Notes: generated by a model from the letters alone, not told the origin. A stretch of 64,000 nucleotides of DNA from Marinobacter excellens HL-55 (GCA_001314845.1 LJZQ01000017.1:1-64000); one strand, 5' to 3'. Shown: positions 1-8,696, counted from the stretch's first letter. Numbers and translations: made by a program.

Positions 1-82
1 CAGGTTTTCAAAACTGTGCGGAGCCATGGATGGCGGAGCTCAAGCGTCACATGGATGTGCTTGAGCGTGTTTTGAAAACCTG
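1..82. repeat. Branched inverted-repeat element upstream of folA
   Basis: A perfect 14-bp inverted repeat (1-14 with 69-82) encloses two smaller hairpins. One pairs GCCAT (23-27) with ATGGC (30-34). The other pairs 38-44 with 60-66 and CACAT (48-52) with ATGTG (55-59), leaving a 3-base bulge and a 2-base loop. The fold is a three-way junction. It lies 45 bases before folA and no gene is visible in it. It resembles an intergenic REP-like element. It could also be the terminator of a gene just outside the window. No second copy was found by eye. Confidence 0.65.
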
Positions 83-127
83 TCCCCACCCCTCGCTAAC
101 TCCCAACCTCGAGGGCAACAAGCAATC

Positions 128-643
128 ATGAGAAAAGCACTGATCGTGGCGATGGCCAGAAACCGGGTAATTGGTCGGGATAATAAACTGCCGTGGTATC
201 TGCCCGGAGATCTGCGTTACTTCAAGCAGGCGACCATGGGCAAGCCGATTATCATGGGCAGGAAAACCTGGGATTCCATTGGTCGGCCATTGCCGGGGCG
301 GATGAACGTGGTGATTTCCCGGAATCCGGAATGGCAGGCGCCTGCAGGAACGGTGGCCGCTGAATCCCTGGATGCCGCATTGGTTAAAGCCGAAGCTCAG
401 GCGGAGCTGGAAGGTGGTGAAGAGGTAATGATTATTGGTGGCGGCCAGATCTACGCTGAGGCACTGCCAATGGTCGACCGGATCTACATTACACAGGTGC
501 ACGCCGAGGTGGACGGGGATGCCTGGTTTCCGGAAGTGAACTGGGATGACTGGGAAGAAATCGGACGCGAAGACTTCTCCGCGTCTGACAATAATCCGTA
601 CGACTACAGCTTCGTAGTCTACCAGCGTAACCGGTCAGCCTGA
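128..643 (+). CDS. folA: Dihydrofolate reductase
   Basis: Cytosolic enzyme that reduces dihydrofolate to tetrahydrofolate with NADPH, feeding thymidylate, purine and methionine synthesis. The 171-residue length is typical of the family. The N-terminus has the VAMARNRVIG strand and loop, followed by KLPWYLPGDL, whose Asp is the substrate-protonating region. GRKTWDSIGRPLPGR is the NADPH-binding segment, and EVMIIGGGQIYAEAL is the second cofactor Gly motif. The gene stands alone between the inverted-repeat element and a convergent helicase gene. Its last codons and stop lie inside a perfect hairpin. Confidence 0.97.
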   Translation: MRKALIVAMARNRVIGRDNKLPWYLPGDLRYFKQATMGKPIIMGRKTWDSIGRPLPGRMNVVISRNPEWQAPAGTVAAESLDAALVKAEAQAELEGGEEVMIIGGGQIYAEALPMVDRIYITQVHAEVDGDAWFPEVNWDDWEEIGREDFSASDNNPYDYSFVVYQRNRSA

Positions 644-656
644 CCGGTTACGCTGG
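622..656. terminator. Perfect 16-bp hairpin across the folA stop codon
   Basis: Positions 622-637 pair without mismatch with 641-656 around a 3-base loop (638-640). The 3' arm begins with the folA stop codon TGA (641-643), so the last five sense codons and the stop form the stem. No T-run follows. It probably acts as a bidirectional transcript end or mRNA-stabilising hairpin between convergent genes. Confidence 0.6.
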
Positions 657-664
657 AGGGCCAC

Positions 665-2191
665 TCAGCGCGGGGCGCGCTTTGGGCCGCTGCCGCCAGG
701 CTTGGGGCCTTTGCCGGCGGGCTTGCCTTTAGGCGGTCCTTTGCGGGCGCCCGGCTTGCTGTCGTTGCGGAAGTTCTTGTTCGGGCCACCTTTGCGGAAG
801 TTGCCTTTGCCCGGAGGCGGGCCTTTACGGTCGCGGCGCGGGGCTGAGGCCGATACTTCCGGCAATGCCTCTGGCTGGTCCAGCGGCAGCGAATCGGGCT
901 GCGACGCTTCCATCCAGCATGCCAGTGCGCCCGCTACCATGGTGATGTCCATGTCGTTGCGCTCGGCGATGTCGTCCAGCAAGGCAATGGCCTTGGCGGC
1001 ACGAGGATCGTCTGCAAAGCCCAGCAACTGGCTTTCAAACTGCTCAACACGCATCTGCTGAAGTGCTGCCGGTGATGGCAGCTGGTATGGCTCCATCGGC
1101 GAGTTGGTGGCACGTTCCAGTGTCCGCAGCCAGCTGCGCTCACGTGGTGTGACCAGCAGAATCGCTTTACCCGTCCTGCCAGCGCGACCGGTACGTCCAA
1201 CGCGGTGGATATAGGCTTCGGTGTCGTAAGGCACGTCGTAGTTGATAACGTGGGTAATCCGGGACACGTCCAGGCCACGGGCGGCAACGTCTGTGGCGAT
1301 GATGATGTCTTTTTTGCCGCGCTTGAGGTCGTCAACGGTCTGTTCACGCTGGCGCTGGTTCAGGTCGCCGCTCAGCGGGGCAACCGCATGGCCGCGGGCA
1401 GAGAGTTTCTCAGCCAGCAGGGCCGTTTCAGCTTTGGTGCGCACGAAAATAATCGCGGCATCGAAAGGTTCGACTTCCAGAATGCGGGTCAGTGCATCCA
1501 GCTTGCGCTCAGCGTACACAGGAAGAACAAACTGGGAAATCCGCTCAACGGTGCGGGTTTCGCTTTCAATGCGCACTTCCGTGGCGTTTTTCAGGTAAGT
1601 CTGGGCAACTTTCTTGATCTGAGCCGGCATGGTGGCAGAGAACAAGGCACGCTGACAGTTGGCCGGCGTTTTCGACAGAATGGCTTCAACATCGTCGATA
1701 AAGCCCATGCGCAGCATTTCGTCGGCTTCATCCAGCACCAGAGCGCGCAGGTTGTTGAGCTTAAGGGTGCCCTTGCGCAGGTGGTCCAGCATACGCCCTG
1801 GCGTGCCCACGATAACCTGGGCGCCACGCTTGAGGCCTCGAATCTGGGGCGCAAAATCCTGACCGCCGTAAATAGGCAGCACGTGGAAGTGCTTGAACTT
1901 GCTGGCGTAGGTTGTAAAGGCCTCAGCTACCTGAATTGCCAGCTCCCGGGTAGGAGCAAGCACCAGAATCTGGGGCTCCATCAGGTTGGGATCAATTCGG
2001 CTCAGCAACGGCAGCGCAAAGGCTGCTGTTTTGCCGGTGCCGGTTTGGGCAACGCCTAATAAGTGGTTGCCGGCCAGCAGCGCGGGGATAGCTTGTGCCT
2101 GGATCGGCGACGGTGTTTCATAGCCAACGGAGACAACGGCTTCCAATACAGCTGGATCCAGCCCCAGTTCGGCAAAAGACAATTCTGACAT
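665..2191 (-). CDS. DEAD-box ATP-dependent RNA helicase (DeaD/CsdA-like core)
   Basis: Two RecA-like domains carry the full DEAD-box set: AQTGTGKT (motif I), PTRELA (Ia), TPGR (Ib), VLDEADEML (II), FSATMP (III), IIFVRTK (IV), ATDVAARGLDV (V) and HRVGRTGRAGR (VI). The core reads like CsdA/DeaD, but CsdA's C-terminal RNA-binding fold is not recognisable. Instead there is a helical stretch and a roughly 70-residue basic Gly/Pro/Lys-rich tail, probably for nonspecific RNA binding. The start was set at the internal Met beginning MSELSF, where homologues begin, rather than 14 residues upstream. Likely roles are ribosome assembly or cold-time mRNA unwinding. Confidence 0.93.
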   Translation of the reverse strand: MSELSFAELGLDPAVLEAVVSVGYETPSPIQAQAIPALLAGNHLLGVAQTGTGKTAAFALPLLSRIDPNLMEPQILVLAPTRELAIQVAEAFTTYASKFKHFHVLPIYGGQDFAPQIRGLKRGAQVIVGTPGRMLDHLRKGTLKLNNLRALVLDEADEMLRMGFIDDVEAILSKTPANCQRALFSATMPAQIKKVAQTYLKNATEVRIESETRTVERISQFVLPVYAERKLDALTRILEVEPFDAAIIFVRTKAETALLAEKLSARGHAVAPLSGDLNQRQREQTVDDLKRGKKDIIIATDVAARGLDVSRITHVINYDVPYDTEAYIHRVGRTGRAGRTGKAILLVTPRERSWLRTLERATNSPMEPYQLPSPAALQQMRVEQFESQLLGFADDPRAAKAIALLDDIAERNDMDITMVAGALACWMEASQPDSLPLDQPEALPEVSASAPRRDRKGPPPGKGNFRKGGPNKNFRNDSKPGARKGPPKGKPAGKGPKPGGSGPKRAPR

Positions 2192-2248
2192 GAATGTACT
2201 CGGTATTCGGAGGATATGACATTGCAGAGGCAATGCATGATTTTCGAT

Positions 2249-2254
2249 ATTATA
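2249..2254 (-). promoter_or_regulatory. -10 box (TATAAT) for the helicase gene
   Basis: On the minus strand this reads TATAAT, about 58 bases before the chosen helicase start and within an AT-rich stretch. The -35 region is weak: TGTTAA or GTTAAA at 16-17 bases. A leader of about 50 bases would follow. Confidence 0.5.
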
Positions 2255-2387
2255 GTCGTTTTGTCAAAGTTTTAACACGTTAAATGCCAGGAAGGGGTAG
2301 GTAGTTGCCGGGGCAGGGGTCTTGCCAGTGCCCCGCAAGTTCGGCAATCTTCTTTGTTTGCAGGCTAACCAACAGGAATAAAAGGCT

Positions 2388-3176
2388 ATGACGTTTGATG
2401 AGCTTCTGGGTGCAGTACGTCAGGGAGGTGAAGTTGTCATCCCTGCAAGTTGGGGGCAGGGCAGAGCGACATTTGGCGGTCTGGTTGCCGCTTTGACGTT
2501 TGAGGTGATGGCATCCAGAGTGGCTGACGGCCGGCCCATGCGGGCACTGCAGGTGTCGTTTGTGGGGCCAGTAGAATCGGATGTACCCGCCGTGTTTGAG
2601 GCGGACTTACTGCGGGAGGGTAAAGCGGTTTCCCAAGTGCAGGGCCGGATCATGCAGAATGGCGAGCCGCGATTGGTGTGCCTGGCCAGCTTCGGCGGCG
2701 ATCGTGATTCTGTTGTGGAGGTCGCGCCATCCGCGGCACCCGAGGCGGCGCCAGTGGATCAGTGTCAGGAGCTGCCGTATATCCCCAAGGTAACGCCGGA
2801 GTTCACACAGCACATTGAAATGCGTTGGGCCTTTGGTGGTATGCCTTTCTCAGGCAAAGGCGGGCGTGAGATGGGCGGCTGGATGCAATTTCGGCAAACT
2901 CCGGAGGACTTTACCGACGCCCACATCATCGCGCTGGTGGATGCCTGGCCGCCCGCGGTATTGCCGCACCTTAAGGCGCCTGCGCCGGCGAGTTCACTTA
3001 GTTGGGCGCTTGAGATTGTTCACCCCCGGCCGGTGGTGGCAGCCGGTGAGTGGTTGTTATACCGGGCGACCATAGATCAGGCCGGGGCCGGCTACGGGCA
3101 CACCCATGCCGGCATCTGGACACAGCGGGGCGAGCTGGTTGCTCTGAGTCGTCAAACGGTCACGGTGTTTGCCTAG
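2388..3176 (+). CDS. Acyl-CoA thioesterase family protein (double hotdog)
   Basis: The 262-residue protein has the layout of the TesB-like/4HBT_3 thioesterases: an N-terminal hotdog with GRATFGGLVAAL and LQVSFVGPV, a Pro/Ala linker near residue 120, and a second hotdog ending GYGHTHAGIWTQRGELVALSRQ. That last motif is the usual C-terminal signature of the family. Such enzymes hydrolyse acyl-CoA to acid and CoA, but the chain length used here cannot be told. It stands alone, convergent with the dehalogenase-like gene only 3 bases away. A divergent promoter region separates it from the helicase. Confidence 0.85.
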   Translation: MTFDELLGAVRQGGEVVIPASWGQGRATFGGLVAALTFEVMASRVADGRPMRALQVSFVGPVESDVPAVFEADLLREGKAVSQVQGRIMQNGEPRLVCLASFGGDRDSVVEVAPSAAPEAAPVDQCQELPYIPKVTPEFTQHIEMRWAFGGMPFSGKGGREMGGWMQFRQTPEDFTDAHIIALVDAWPPAVLPHLKAPAPASSLSWALEIVHPRPVVAAGEWLLYRATIDQAGAGYGHTHAGIWTQRGELVALSRQTVTVFA

Positions 3177-3179
3177 GGG

Positions 3180-4079
3180 TCACGCTGCCATTTCCGCTTT
3201 CAGGGCATCCAGAATCACACGGGCAAACTCTTTAGGTGAGTCTTCCTGAAGGAAGTGGCCGCCTCGCAGCGTGATGTGTGGCTGGCCTAGCGCTCCGGGA
3301 ATGCGGCGTTGCATGTAACGATCCCCGCCTCGAGTGATGGGGTCGCCATTGCTGAAGCAGGTGATAAAAGGCTTACGCCACTTTTCCAGTGTCCGCCAGG
3401 CCTCGCGATTGGCGGCACTGGACGGGTCTTGTGGCGACACTGGAACCAGCGCCGGGAAGGCGCGGGCGCCGGCCTTGAATTCAGCGCTGGGGAACGGGGC
3501 TTCGTAGGCGGCCATTTCGTCGGGGCTCAGTGCCCGTTCGGTACCCAGTTGAATGATTCGCGCAATCGGGAACCAGGGGCTGAGACTGGCGAAGGCTTTC
3601 CAGGCCCGGAAAACTGCCGGGGTCGGCCGATCACCGGTGGGCAGCATGCCGTTGCCGACGATGATCCGGCTGAAGCGACGATGGTGTTCAGCAGCAAGCC
3701 TCAGCCCCAGCAACGAACCCCAGTTCTGACAAACCAGCGTAATATTCTGAAGATTCAGGGCGTCGATCCAGCTGGTCAGCCAGGCCATGTGGTTGTCGTA
3801 GCTGTAATCGGTCACGTCGGCGGGCTTATCTGATTTACCGAAGCCGATCAGGTCAGGCGCCAAAACCCGGTATCCGGCCTCAGCGACGGCTGGAATCATA
3901 TGCCGGTAAAGGTAAGACCAGGATGGCTCACCATGCAGCATAATAACCGGTGCCGCATCGGCGGGCCCCTCATCGACGAAGTGCATTCGCAATCCGGGCT
4001 CAACTTCCAGGTAATTCGCGGTAAAGGGGTAATCCGGAAGGTCTGCGAAGCGGGCTTCGTCGGTTCTCAGAATACGCAT
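3180..4079 (-). CDS. Haloalkane-dehalogenase-like alpha/beta hydrolase with Asn at the nucleophile
   Basis: At 299 residues it aligns by eye with subfamily I haloalkane dehalogenases. It has the oxyanion loop HGEPSWSYLYRHM, the APDLIGFGKSDKP turn, the acid-bearing loop FSNGDPITRGGD and the histidine motif GGHFLQED. The nucleophile elbow, normally V-Q-D-W-G-G, reads CQNWGS: Asn119 (codon AAC, complement of 3723-3725) replaces the catalytic Asp, and Ser replaces the second Gly. The halide-binding Trp120 is kept. The fold and the His/Asp pair are therefore intact, but hydrolysis by the normal ester route should be blocked unless Asn deamidates. It could have another function or be a non-catalytic relative. 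Confidence 0.85.
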   Translation of the reverse strand: MRILRTDEARFADLPDYPFTANYLEVEPGLRMHFVDEGPADAAPVIMLHGEPSWSYLYRHMIPAVAEAGYRVLAPDLIGFGKSDKPADVTDYSYDNHMAWLTSWIDALNLQNITLVCQNWGSLLGLRLAAEHHRRFSRIIVGNGMLPTGDRPTPAVFRAWKAFASLSPWFPIARIIQLGTERALSPDEMAAYEAPFPSAEFKAGARAFPALVPVSPQDPSSAANREAWRTLEKWRKPFITCFSNGDPITRGGDRYMQRRIPGALGQPHITLRGGHFLQEDSPKEFARVILDALKAEMAA

Positions 4080-4201
4080 GCCATCGACTGTCCTGACTGA
4101 TTGGTTGCGTGACTGCCACTACAGCAATCTTCGGAGATCAGGATAAGCCAGATGGAGAACTCATGTGTTTGAGTTGCGTAACAGTGCGTTGCCCGTTTGA
4201 A

Positions 4202-4450
4202 TCAGGACGCGATACCGAACAGGCGTTCGGGCTTGTCAATGCCAGACAGCGCTTCGTCACAGCAGTTCACGGCGCCGCAATCATCCGCCGAGCACAACCC
4301 GATGGTGTTGCAGTGAATGTCCAGTTGGTTATCGCCCTGGTTACTGAAAATCCGGTTGCGTGACAGCATCGACCGGCAGTGTCCGCACAACAGTGTCGGC
4401 ACGGCGCTGCCTTCGGCCAGAATGGCAGTGTAATGGGTGTTATCGGTCAT
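4202..4450 (-). CDS. Small Cys-rich protein, unknown function
   Basis: An 82-residue protein with CGHC near the middle and a cluster of five further cysteines in the second half (IHCNTIGLCSADDCGAVNCC). Paired cysteines suggest zinc or another metal, but I do not recognise the family. The start was chosen at MTDNTHY because a near-perfect Shine-Dalgarno lies 4 bases upstream; a longer form beginning six codons earlier would contain that site. It is flanked by the dehalogenase-like gene and another small unknown gene, all on the minus strand. Confidence 0.6.
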   Translation of the reverse strand: MTDNTHYTAILAEGSAVPTLLCGHCRSMLSRNRIFSNQGDNQLDIHCNTIGLCSADDCGAVNCCDEALSGIDKPERLFGIAS

Positions 4451-4454
4451 AGAA

Positions 4455-4462
4455 TCCTCCTT
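4455..4462 (-). promoter_or_regulatory. Strong Shine-Dalgarno for the Cys-rich small gene
   Basis: On the minus strand this reads AAGGAGGA, 4 bases before the ATG at 4450. It decides the start of the 82-residue protein and is good evidence that this short frame is translated. Confidence 0.7.
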
Positions 4463-4546
4463 ATTCATTCAACATAAGGGCATATTGTGACAATTCAAAG
4501 TCGTCACAGTACGGCCATGGTATTCTGATTTCAGGGGTTATACGTA

Positions 4547-4894
4547 TCAGGCGTCAGGATCGACCAGCGGGCGGCGGTTTGAACGTTTGTCTTCCCAGTC
4601 CAGATTTTTGGGGTCATACCAGCCCAGCTTTTCCAGGACCTTCTGGCGGGTGCGTCTCGACAGCGTGGGCCAAAGTTCCTGAAAGTCCTCGAGACCCTGG
4701 TCGCGCTGCCTTTGTTGTTTGCTGCGAAGGCGATTGAGGGTGCGAGGTAAATGCAGGGCTTCACCAAGCTGTCCGGGAACCAGTACCTCCTGCCCCATCA
4801 CTTTGCGGCGATGAGTGCGGGCCGCAAGAACTTTTTGAAGTTCTGCCGCTGCCTCCAGGGCGGTTTCAACAGTAAAGGTATCTGAATCCAACAA
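4547..4894 (-). CDS. Conserved-looking small helical protein, unknown function
   Basis: A 115-residue, charged, soluble protein. The first half is predicted helical (ALEAAAELQKVLAARTHRR) and the middle is rich in Arg and Gln. The C-terminus holds LGWYDPKNLDWEDKRSNR, where the Trp/Tyr/Asp spacing looks like a folded motif rather than a random frame. No signal peptide or membrane segment is seen. The annotated start is TTG (Leu follows), with only a weak AGG upstream, so the true start may differ. I do not recognise the family. Confidence 0.5.
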   Translation of the reverse strand: MLDSDTFTVETALEAAAELQKVLAARTHRRKVMGQEVLVPGQLGEALHLPRTLNRLRSKQQRQRDQGLEDFQELWPTLSRRTRQKVLEKLGWYDPKNLDWEDKRSNRRPLVDPDA

Positions 4895-5031
4895 CTTAAC
4901 CTGTAATTGGCTGGTTGATAACCTGCCACTATAGCCCGAAGTTAGCTACAGTGGCCACGGTGTCGTGTTAGGCTATTTTCCCGCAACGATTTCATCGCCA
5001 ATGGGCGCTTTTCGCATCAGGATTTAATGGT

Positions 5032-6123
5032 ATGTACGCAAAACTTGAGACACGGACTTTTCTGGCGATGCTGGTTGGCGTTTCCGTCGCCTTTGCGCTG
5101 TTGATGAAGCCGTTTTTTGGCCCCATTTTCTGGGCAATCGCCATTGCCCTGATCTTCTATCCGGTGCAGCAGTGGCTGACCCGGAGGCTGGGCCCTCGCC
5201 GGAACATCAATGCCCTCATTACGTTGGTGGTGTGTATGTTCATCGTGGTGATTCCTGTGTTGGGTCTGGGCGCCGCGCTGATTTCGGAAGGGCTCGGGGT
5301 GTATCAGAAAATCCAGAGTGGCGACATTCGCCCCGGTGAATATATCGATCAGATTAACCAGTCGTTTCCTGCCATTCAGACCTTTCTTGGCCAATTTGAC
5401 GTCAACTTCGCGGAATTTCGGGACCGAGTGGTCAACGCGTTTTTGGGCGGAAGCCAGTTTGTCGCCAAGCAAGCCTTTGGCATTGGTCAAAACACGTTCC
5501 AGTTCTTTCTTGGGCTGGCGCTGATGATGTACTTGGCGTTCTTCCTGATCCGGGATGGTCAGCAATTGGTGGAGCTGCTCATCAAGGCGCTGCCACTGGG
5601 GGATGAGCGTGAACGCCTGCTTTTTGCAAAATTTGCTGAAGTAACCCGGGCAACGGTGAAGGGCAACTTGCTTATCGCGATCATTCAGGGCGCACTTGGT
5701 GGCGTTATATTCTGGATTTTGGGCATCAATGGCGCGCTGCTTTGGGGCGTCGTGATGGCTATTTTCTCTCTGCTGCCTGCGGTGGGTGCTGCCATCGTCT
5801 GGGTGCCTGCAGCCGTCTACCTTGCGGCGGTGGGTGACGTCATACCGGCCGTGATTCTGTCGATCTATGGCATGGTCATTATCGGTTTGGCCGACAATGT
5901 TCTTCGTCCGATCCTGGTGGGTCGTGATACCAAGATGCCTGATTATCTGGTGTTGTTGTCAACGCTCGGTGGTCTGGTTCTGTTTGGTATAAACGGATTT
6001 GTGATGGGGCCGTTGGTAGCTGCACTGTTTATGGCATTCTGGGGCATATTTATTCGCGAGTTCGGTGAACAACCTCACCTTGATGTTGCTGAGCCTTGGC
6101 CAGGTCCGGCAGAGGACGATTAA
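5032..6123 (+). CDS. AI-2E family transporter (PerM/UPF0118)
   Basis: A 363-residue inner-membrane protein with a hydrophobic N-terminal pair, a central soluble stretch (about residues 90-150) and a C-terminal group of membrane helices. The C-terminal half has family hallmarks, including GALGGVIFWILGINGALLWGVVM, a Pro-containing LLPAVGAAIVWVPAA helix and the segment DNVLRPILVGRDTKMPDYLVLLSTLGG. Members have been linked to efflux of autoinducer-2, sodium/proton exchange or general permease roles, and the substrate cannot be inferred here. It stands divergent from the small minus-strand genes. Confidence 0.9.
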   Translation: MYAKLETRTFLAMLVGVSVAFALLMKPFFGPIFWAIAIALIFYPVQQWLTRRLGPRRNINALITLVVCMFIVVIPVLGLGAALISEGLGVYQKIQSGDIRPGEYIDQINQSFPAIQTFLGQFDVNFAEFRDRVVNAFLGGSQFVAKQAFGIGQNTFQFFLGLALMMYLAFFLIRDGQQLVELLIKALPLGDERERLLFAKFAEVTRATVKGNLLIAIIQGALGGVIFWILGINGALLWGVVMAIFSLLPAVGAAIVWVPAAVYLAAVGDVIPAVILSIYGMVIIGLADNVLRPILVGRDTKMPDYLVLLSTLGGLVLFGINGFVMGPLVAALFMAFWGIFIREFGEQPHLDVAEPWPGPAEDD

Positions 6124-6206
6124 AGTATGGTAAGGTTGGGCCATCGCCCTGGTTTGTGGAGATGGGCGCCACATAATAACAAATACATCGGTATCCTTGA
6201 GATATC

Positions 6207-6211
6207 AGGAG
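6207..6211 (+). promoter_or_regulatory. Shine-Dalgarno deciding a TTG start
   Basis: AGGAG lies 8 bases before the TTG at 6220. No comparable site precedes the in-frame ATG at 6127. It supports TTG initiation immediately before the signal peptide of the downstream gene. Confidence 0.65.
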
Positions 6212-6219
6212 TAGATCCT

Positions 6220-6642
6220 TTGTTTAAAACGAACGCACTCAGTCATTCGGTACGAAAAGTGGCCCTGGCCGCTTCAGCCACAACCCTCCTTGCGCTTTCT
6301 CCTCTGGCTTTGGCCAACGAAGTTGTTGCGCTGAAGCACGCCCTGTATGGCGCTGGCTACGACATCGAGAACGTCAGCTCAGAGCTGGATGACAGCACCC
6401 GGGCAGAGCTGGAAAGTTTCCAGCGTGACCAGGGCCTTGATCCAAGCGGGGTTCTGGACGAGCCTACCGAACGCGCTCTTGGTTTGATTTCGGTGCAACA
6501 AGCGGCGGGCACCACGCCACAGTCTGCCGGCAACGCATCGTCGCCTGCTGAGAGCACAACGGCGCCCCAGGCTGAGCAAGCCGTGGCAGACGAGCCGGTC
6601 GCGGAGGAAGAAGAGGAAGATGAGGGCTGGTCACTCTGGTGA
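6220..6642 (+). CDS. Secreted protein with a peptidoglycan-binding-like domain
   Basis: With the TTG start this is a 140-residue protein. A basic N-terminus is followed by a hydrophobic signal (about residues 11-31) ending ALANE, then one PG_binding_1-like repeat: LKHALYGAGYDIENVSSELDDSTRAELESFQRDQGL, ending VLDEPTERALG (quoted in part). After that comes an Ala/Ser/Thr-rich linker and a highly acidic tail (EEEEEDEGW). Such domains usually tether proteins to the cell wall; no catalytic domain is attached. It follows the AI-2E permease by 96 bases and is closed by a strong terminator. It is probably periplasmic, with unknown role. Confidence 0.75.
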   Translation: MFKTNALSHSVRKVALAASATTLLALSPLALANEVVALKHALYGAGYDIENVSSELDDSTRAELESFQRDQGLDPSGVLDEPTERALGLISVQQAAGTTPQSAGNASSPAESTTAPQAEQAVADEPVAEEEEEDEGWSLW

Positions 6643-6660
6643 GAATCCGGTCCGACAAAA

Positions 6661-6694
6661 AAGCCCGCCTGGTGAATGTCAGGCGGGCTTTTTT
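6661..6694. terminator. Rho-independent terminator, bidirectional
   Basis: The stem AAGCCCGCCT (6661-6670) pairs with AGGCGGGCTT (6681-6690) around a 10-base loop. A T-run to 6694 on the plus strand and an A-run at 6656-6662 on the other side mean it can serve both the upstream secreted-protein gene and convergent ilvD. Confidence 0.9.
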
Positions 6695-6709
6695 GATATT
6701 GGCCAGTGA

Positions 6710-8545
6710 TCAGTCCAGCTTGGACAGATCCCTGACCGCGCCCTTATCGGCGCTGGTTGCCAGCAGCGCGTAAGCTTTCAGTGCGGCCGAGACTTTCCGT
6801 TCGCGCGGCAGTTCGGGCTTCCAGCCCTTGGCGTCACGCGCCTCACGCCGTTGGTTTAGCTCTTCATGACTGATTTGCAGGTTGATCGACCGCTCCGGGA
6901 TGTTGATCAGAATGCTGTCGCCATCTTCAATCAGACCGATGGCACCGCCTGCAGCCGCTTCCGGTGAGGCGTGGCCGATAGACAGGCCAGAGGTGCCGCC
7001 AGAAAAACGCCCGTCGGTCAGCAGTGCACACTCCTTGCCCAGACCTTTCGACTTCAGGTAACTGGTCGGGTACAGCATCTCCTGCATGCCAGGGCCACCA
7101 CGGGGGCCTTCGTAGCGAATGATGACCACATCACCCGGTGTCACTTCGTCGCTCAGAATGCCGGCAACGGCGGCGTCCTGACTTTCGAAGACCTTGGCCT
7201 TGCCTTCAAACACGTAAATACTCTCGTCCACGCCGGCGGTTTTTACTACGCAGCCATCCTGAGCGATATTGCCGAACAACACCGCCAGGCCACCCTCGGA
7301 TGAATAGGCATTCTCAACAGAGCGGATGCAGCCGTTTTCACGATCGCCATCCAAGCTCGGCCAGCGCGTTGACTGGCTGAAGGCTGTCTGGGTCGGGATG
7401 CCTGCGGGGCCCGCTTTATAAAACTCAATCACTGCCGGGGTGGGTGAGCGCATGATGTCCCAAAGCTCAAGGGCGTCTTTCATGGTCTTGCTGTGCACGG
7501 TCGGCAAGTCGGCGTTGATCAGGCCGCCGCGTTCCAGTTCGCCCATGATGCCCATGATGCCGCCGGCCCGGTGTACATCTTCCATATGATATTTGGGGGA
7601 GTTGGGCGCAACTTTGCACAGTTGTGGGATCTTTCTCGATAGCTGGTCAATCTCTGCCAGGGTAAATTCAACGCCGCCTTCCTGGGCCGCCGCCAACAGG
7701 TGCAGGATGGTGTTGGTGGAGCCGCCCATGGCGATGTCCATGACCATGGCATTTTCGAAGGCCGGAAACGAGGCAATGCTGCGCGGCAGCACGCTGGCGT
7801 CATTGTGTTCGTAATAGCGTTTGGCATTCGCCACAATTTGCCGTCCGGCATTCAGGAACAATTGCTCGCGGTCTGCGTGGGTGGCCAGCATGGAGCCATT
7901 GCCCGGCAGCGCCAGGCCGATGGCTTCGGTCAGGCAGTTCATGGAGTTGGCGGTAAACATGCCAGAGCAGGAACCACAGGTTGGGCAGGCACTGCGCTCG
8001 TATTCGGCGACCTTTTCGTCGCTGGCGCTGGGGTCTGCGGCAATGACCATGGCGTCCACGAGGTCGAGTTTGTGCTCAGATAACTCGGTTTTACCGGCTT
8101 CCATCGGGCCACCGGAAACGAAGATGGTGGGGATGTTCAGGCGCATCGCGGCCATCAACATGCCCGGCGTGATCTTGTCGCAATTGGAAATACATACGAG
8201 CGCATCGGCGCAGTGGGCGTTGACCATGTATTCCACGGAGTCGGCGATGATTTCCCGAGAGGGCAGCGAATAGAGCATGCCATCGTGTCCCATGGCGATA
8301 CCGTCGTCTACCGCAATGGTGTTGAACTCTTTGGCCACGCCGCCGGCGGCTTCGATTTCGCGGCAAACCAGTTGCCCCAGGTCTTTCAGGTGAACATGGC
8401 CGGGCACAAACTGGGTGAAGGAGTTGGCGACGGCGATAATGGGTTTGCCGAAGTCGTCATCTTTCATTCCGGTGGCGCGCCAGAGCGCACGGGCGCCGGC
8501 CATGTTGCGGCCAGCGGTTGATGTGTGGGAACGGTACTGGGGCAT
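6710..8545 (-). CDS. ilvD: Dihydroxy-acid dehydratase
   Basis: Iron-sulfur enzyme that dehydrates 2,3-dihydroxy-isovalerate and 2,3-dihydroxy-3-methylvalerate, the third common step of valine and isoleucine synthesis. The 611-residue length matches the roughly 615-residue E. coli type. Cluster and metal motifs are present: [15 protein letters not shown], then [19 protein letters not shown]. Further on are the [15 protein letters not shown] and [11 protein letters not shown] active-site segments. It is monocistronic here and shares the bidirectional terminator at its 3' end. No attenuator-like leader was recognised upstream. Confidence 0.97.
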   Translation of the reverse strand: MPQYRSHTSTAGRNMAGARALWRATGMKDDDFGKPIIAVANSFTQFVPGHVHLKDLGQLVCREIEAAGGVAKEFNTIAVDDGIAMGHDGMLYSLPSREIIADSVEYMVNAHCADALVCISNCDKITPGMLMAAMRLNIPTIFVSGGPMEAGKTELSEHKLDLVDAMVIAADPSASDEKVAEYERSACPTCGSCSGMFTANSMNCLTEAIGLALPGNGSMLATHADREQLFLNAGRQIVANAKRYYEHNDASVLPRSIASFPAFENAMVMDIAMGGSTNTILHLLAAAQEGGVEFTLAEIDQLSRKIPQLCKVAPNSPKYHMEDVHRAGGIMGIMGELERGGLINADLPTVHSKTMKDALELWDIMRSPTPAVIEFYKAGPAGIPTQTAFSQSTRWPSLDGDRENGCIRSVENAYSSEGGLAVLFGNIAQDGCVVKTAGVDESIYVFEGKAKVFESQDAAVAGILSDEVTPGDVVIIRYEGPRGGPGMQEMLYPTSYLKSKGLGKECALLTDGRFSGGTSGLSIGHASPEAAAGGAIGLIEDGDSILINIPERSINLQISHEELNQRREARDAKGWKPELPRERKVSAALKAYALLATSADKGAVRDLSKLD

Positions 8546-8696
8546 GGTGAGTTGCTGTCTCCCTGATTTTCTGGTTGGGCTAAAGTGGAAAGGATACCAG
8601 ATTCAACGGTGGTCGCATGGCTGTTTTGCTGGCGGGTGTTTACAATGTGTAACAAGTGACGAAAGTCTTCCAATAGGGTGTTAGGGGAGTTTGTCT

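Noticed and set aside
1205..2059. Long plus-strand frame opposite the DEAD-box helicase
   Set aside because: It is antisense to a gene with every helicase motif and has no family features of its own.
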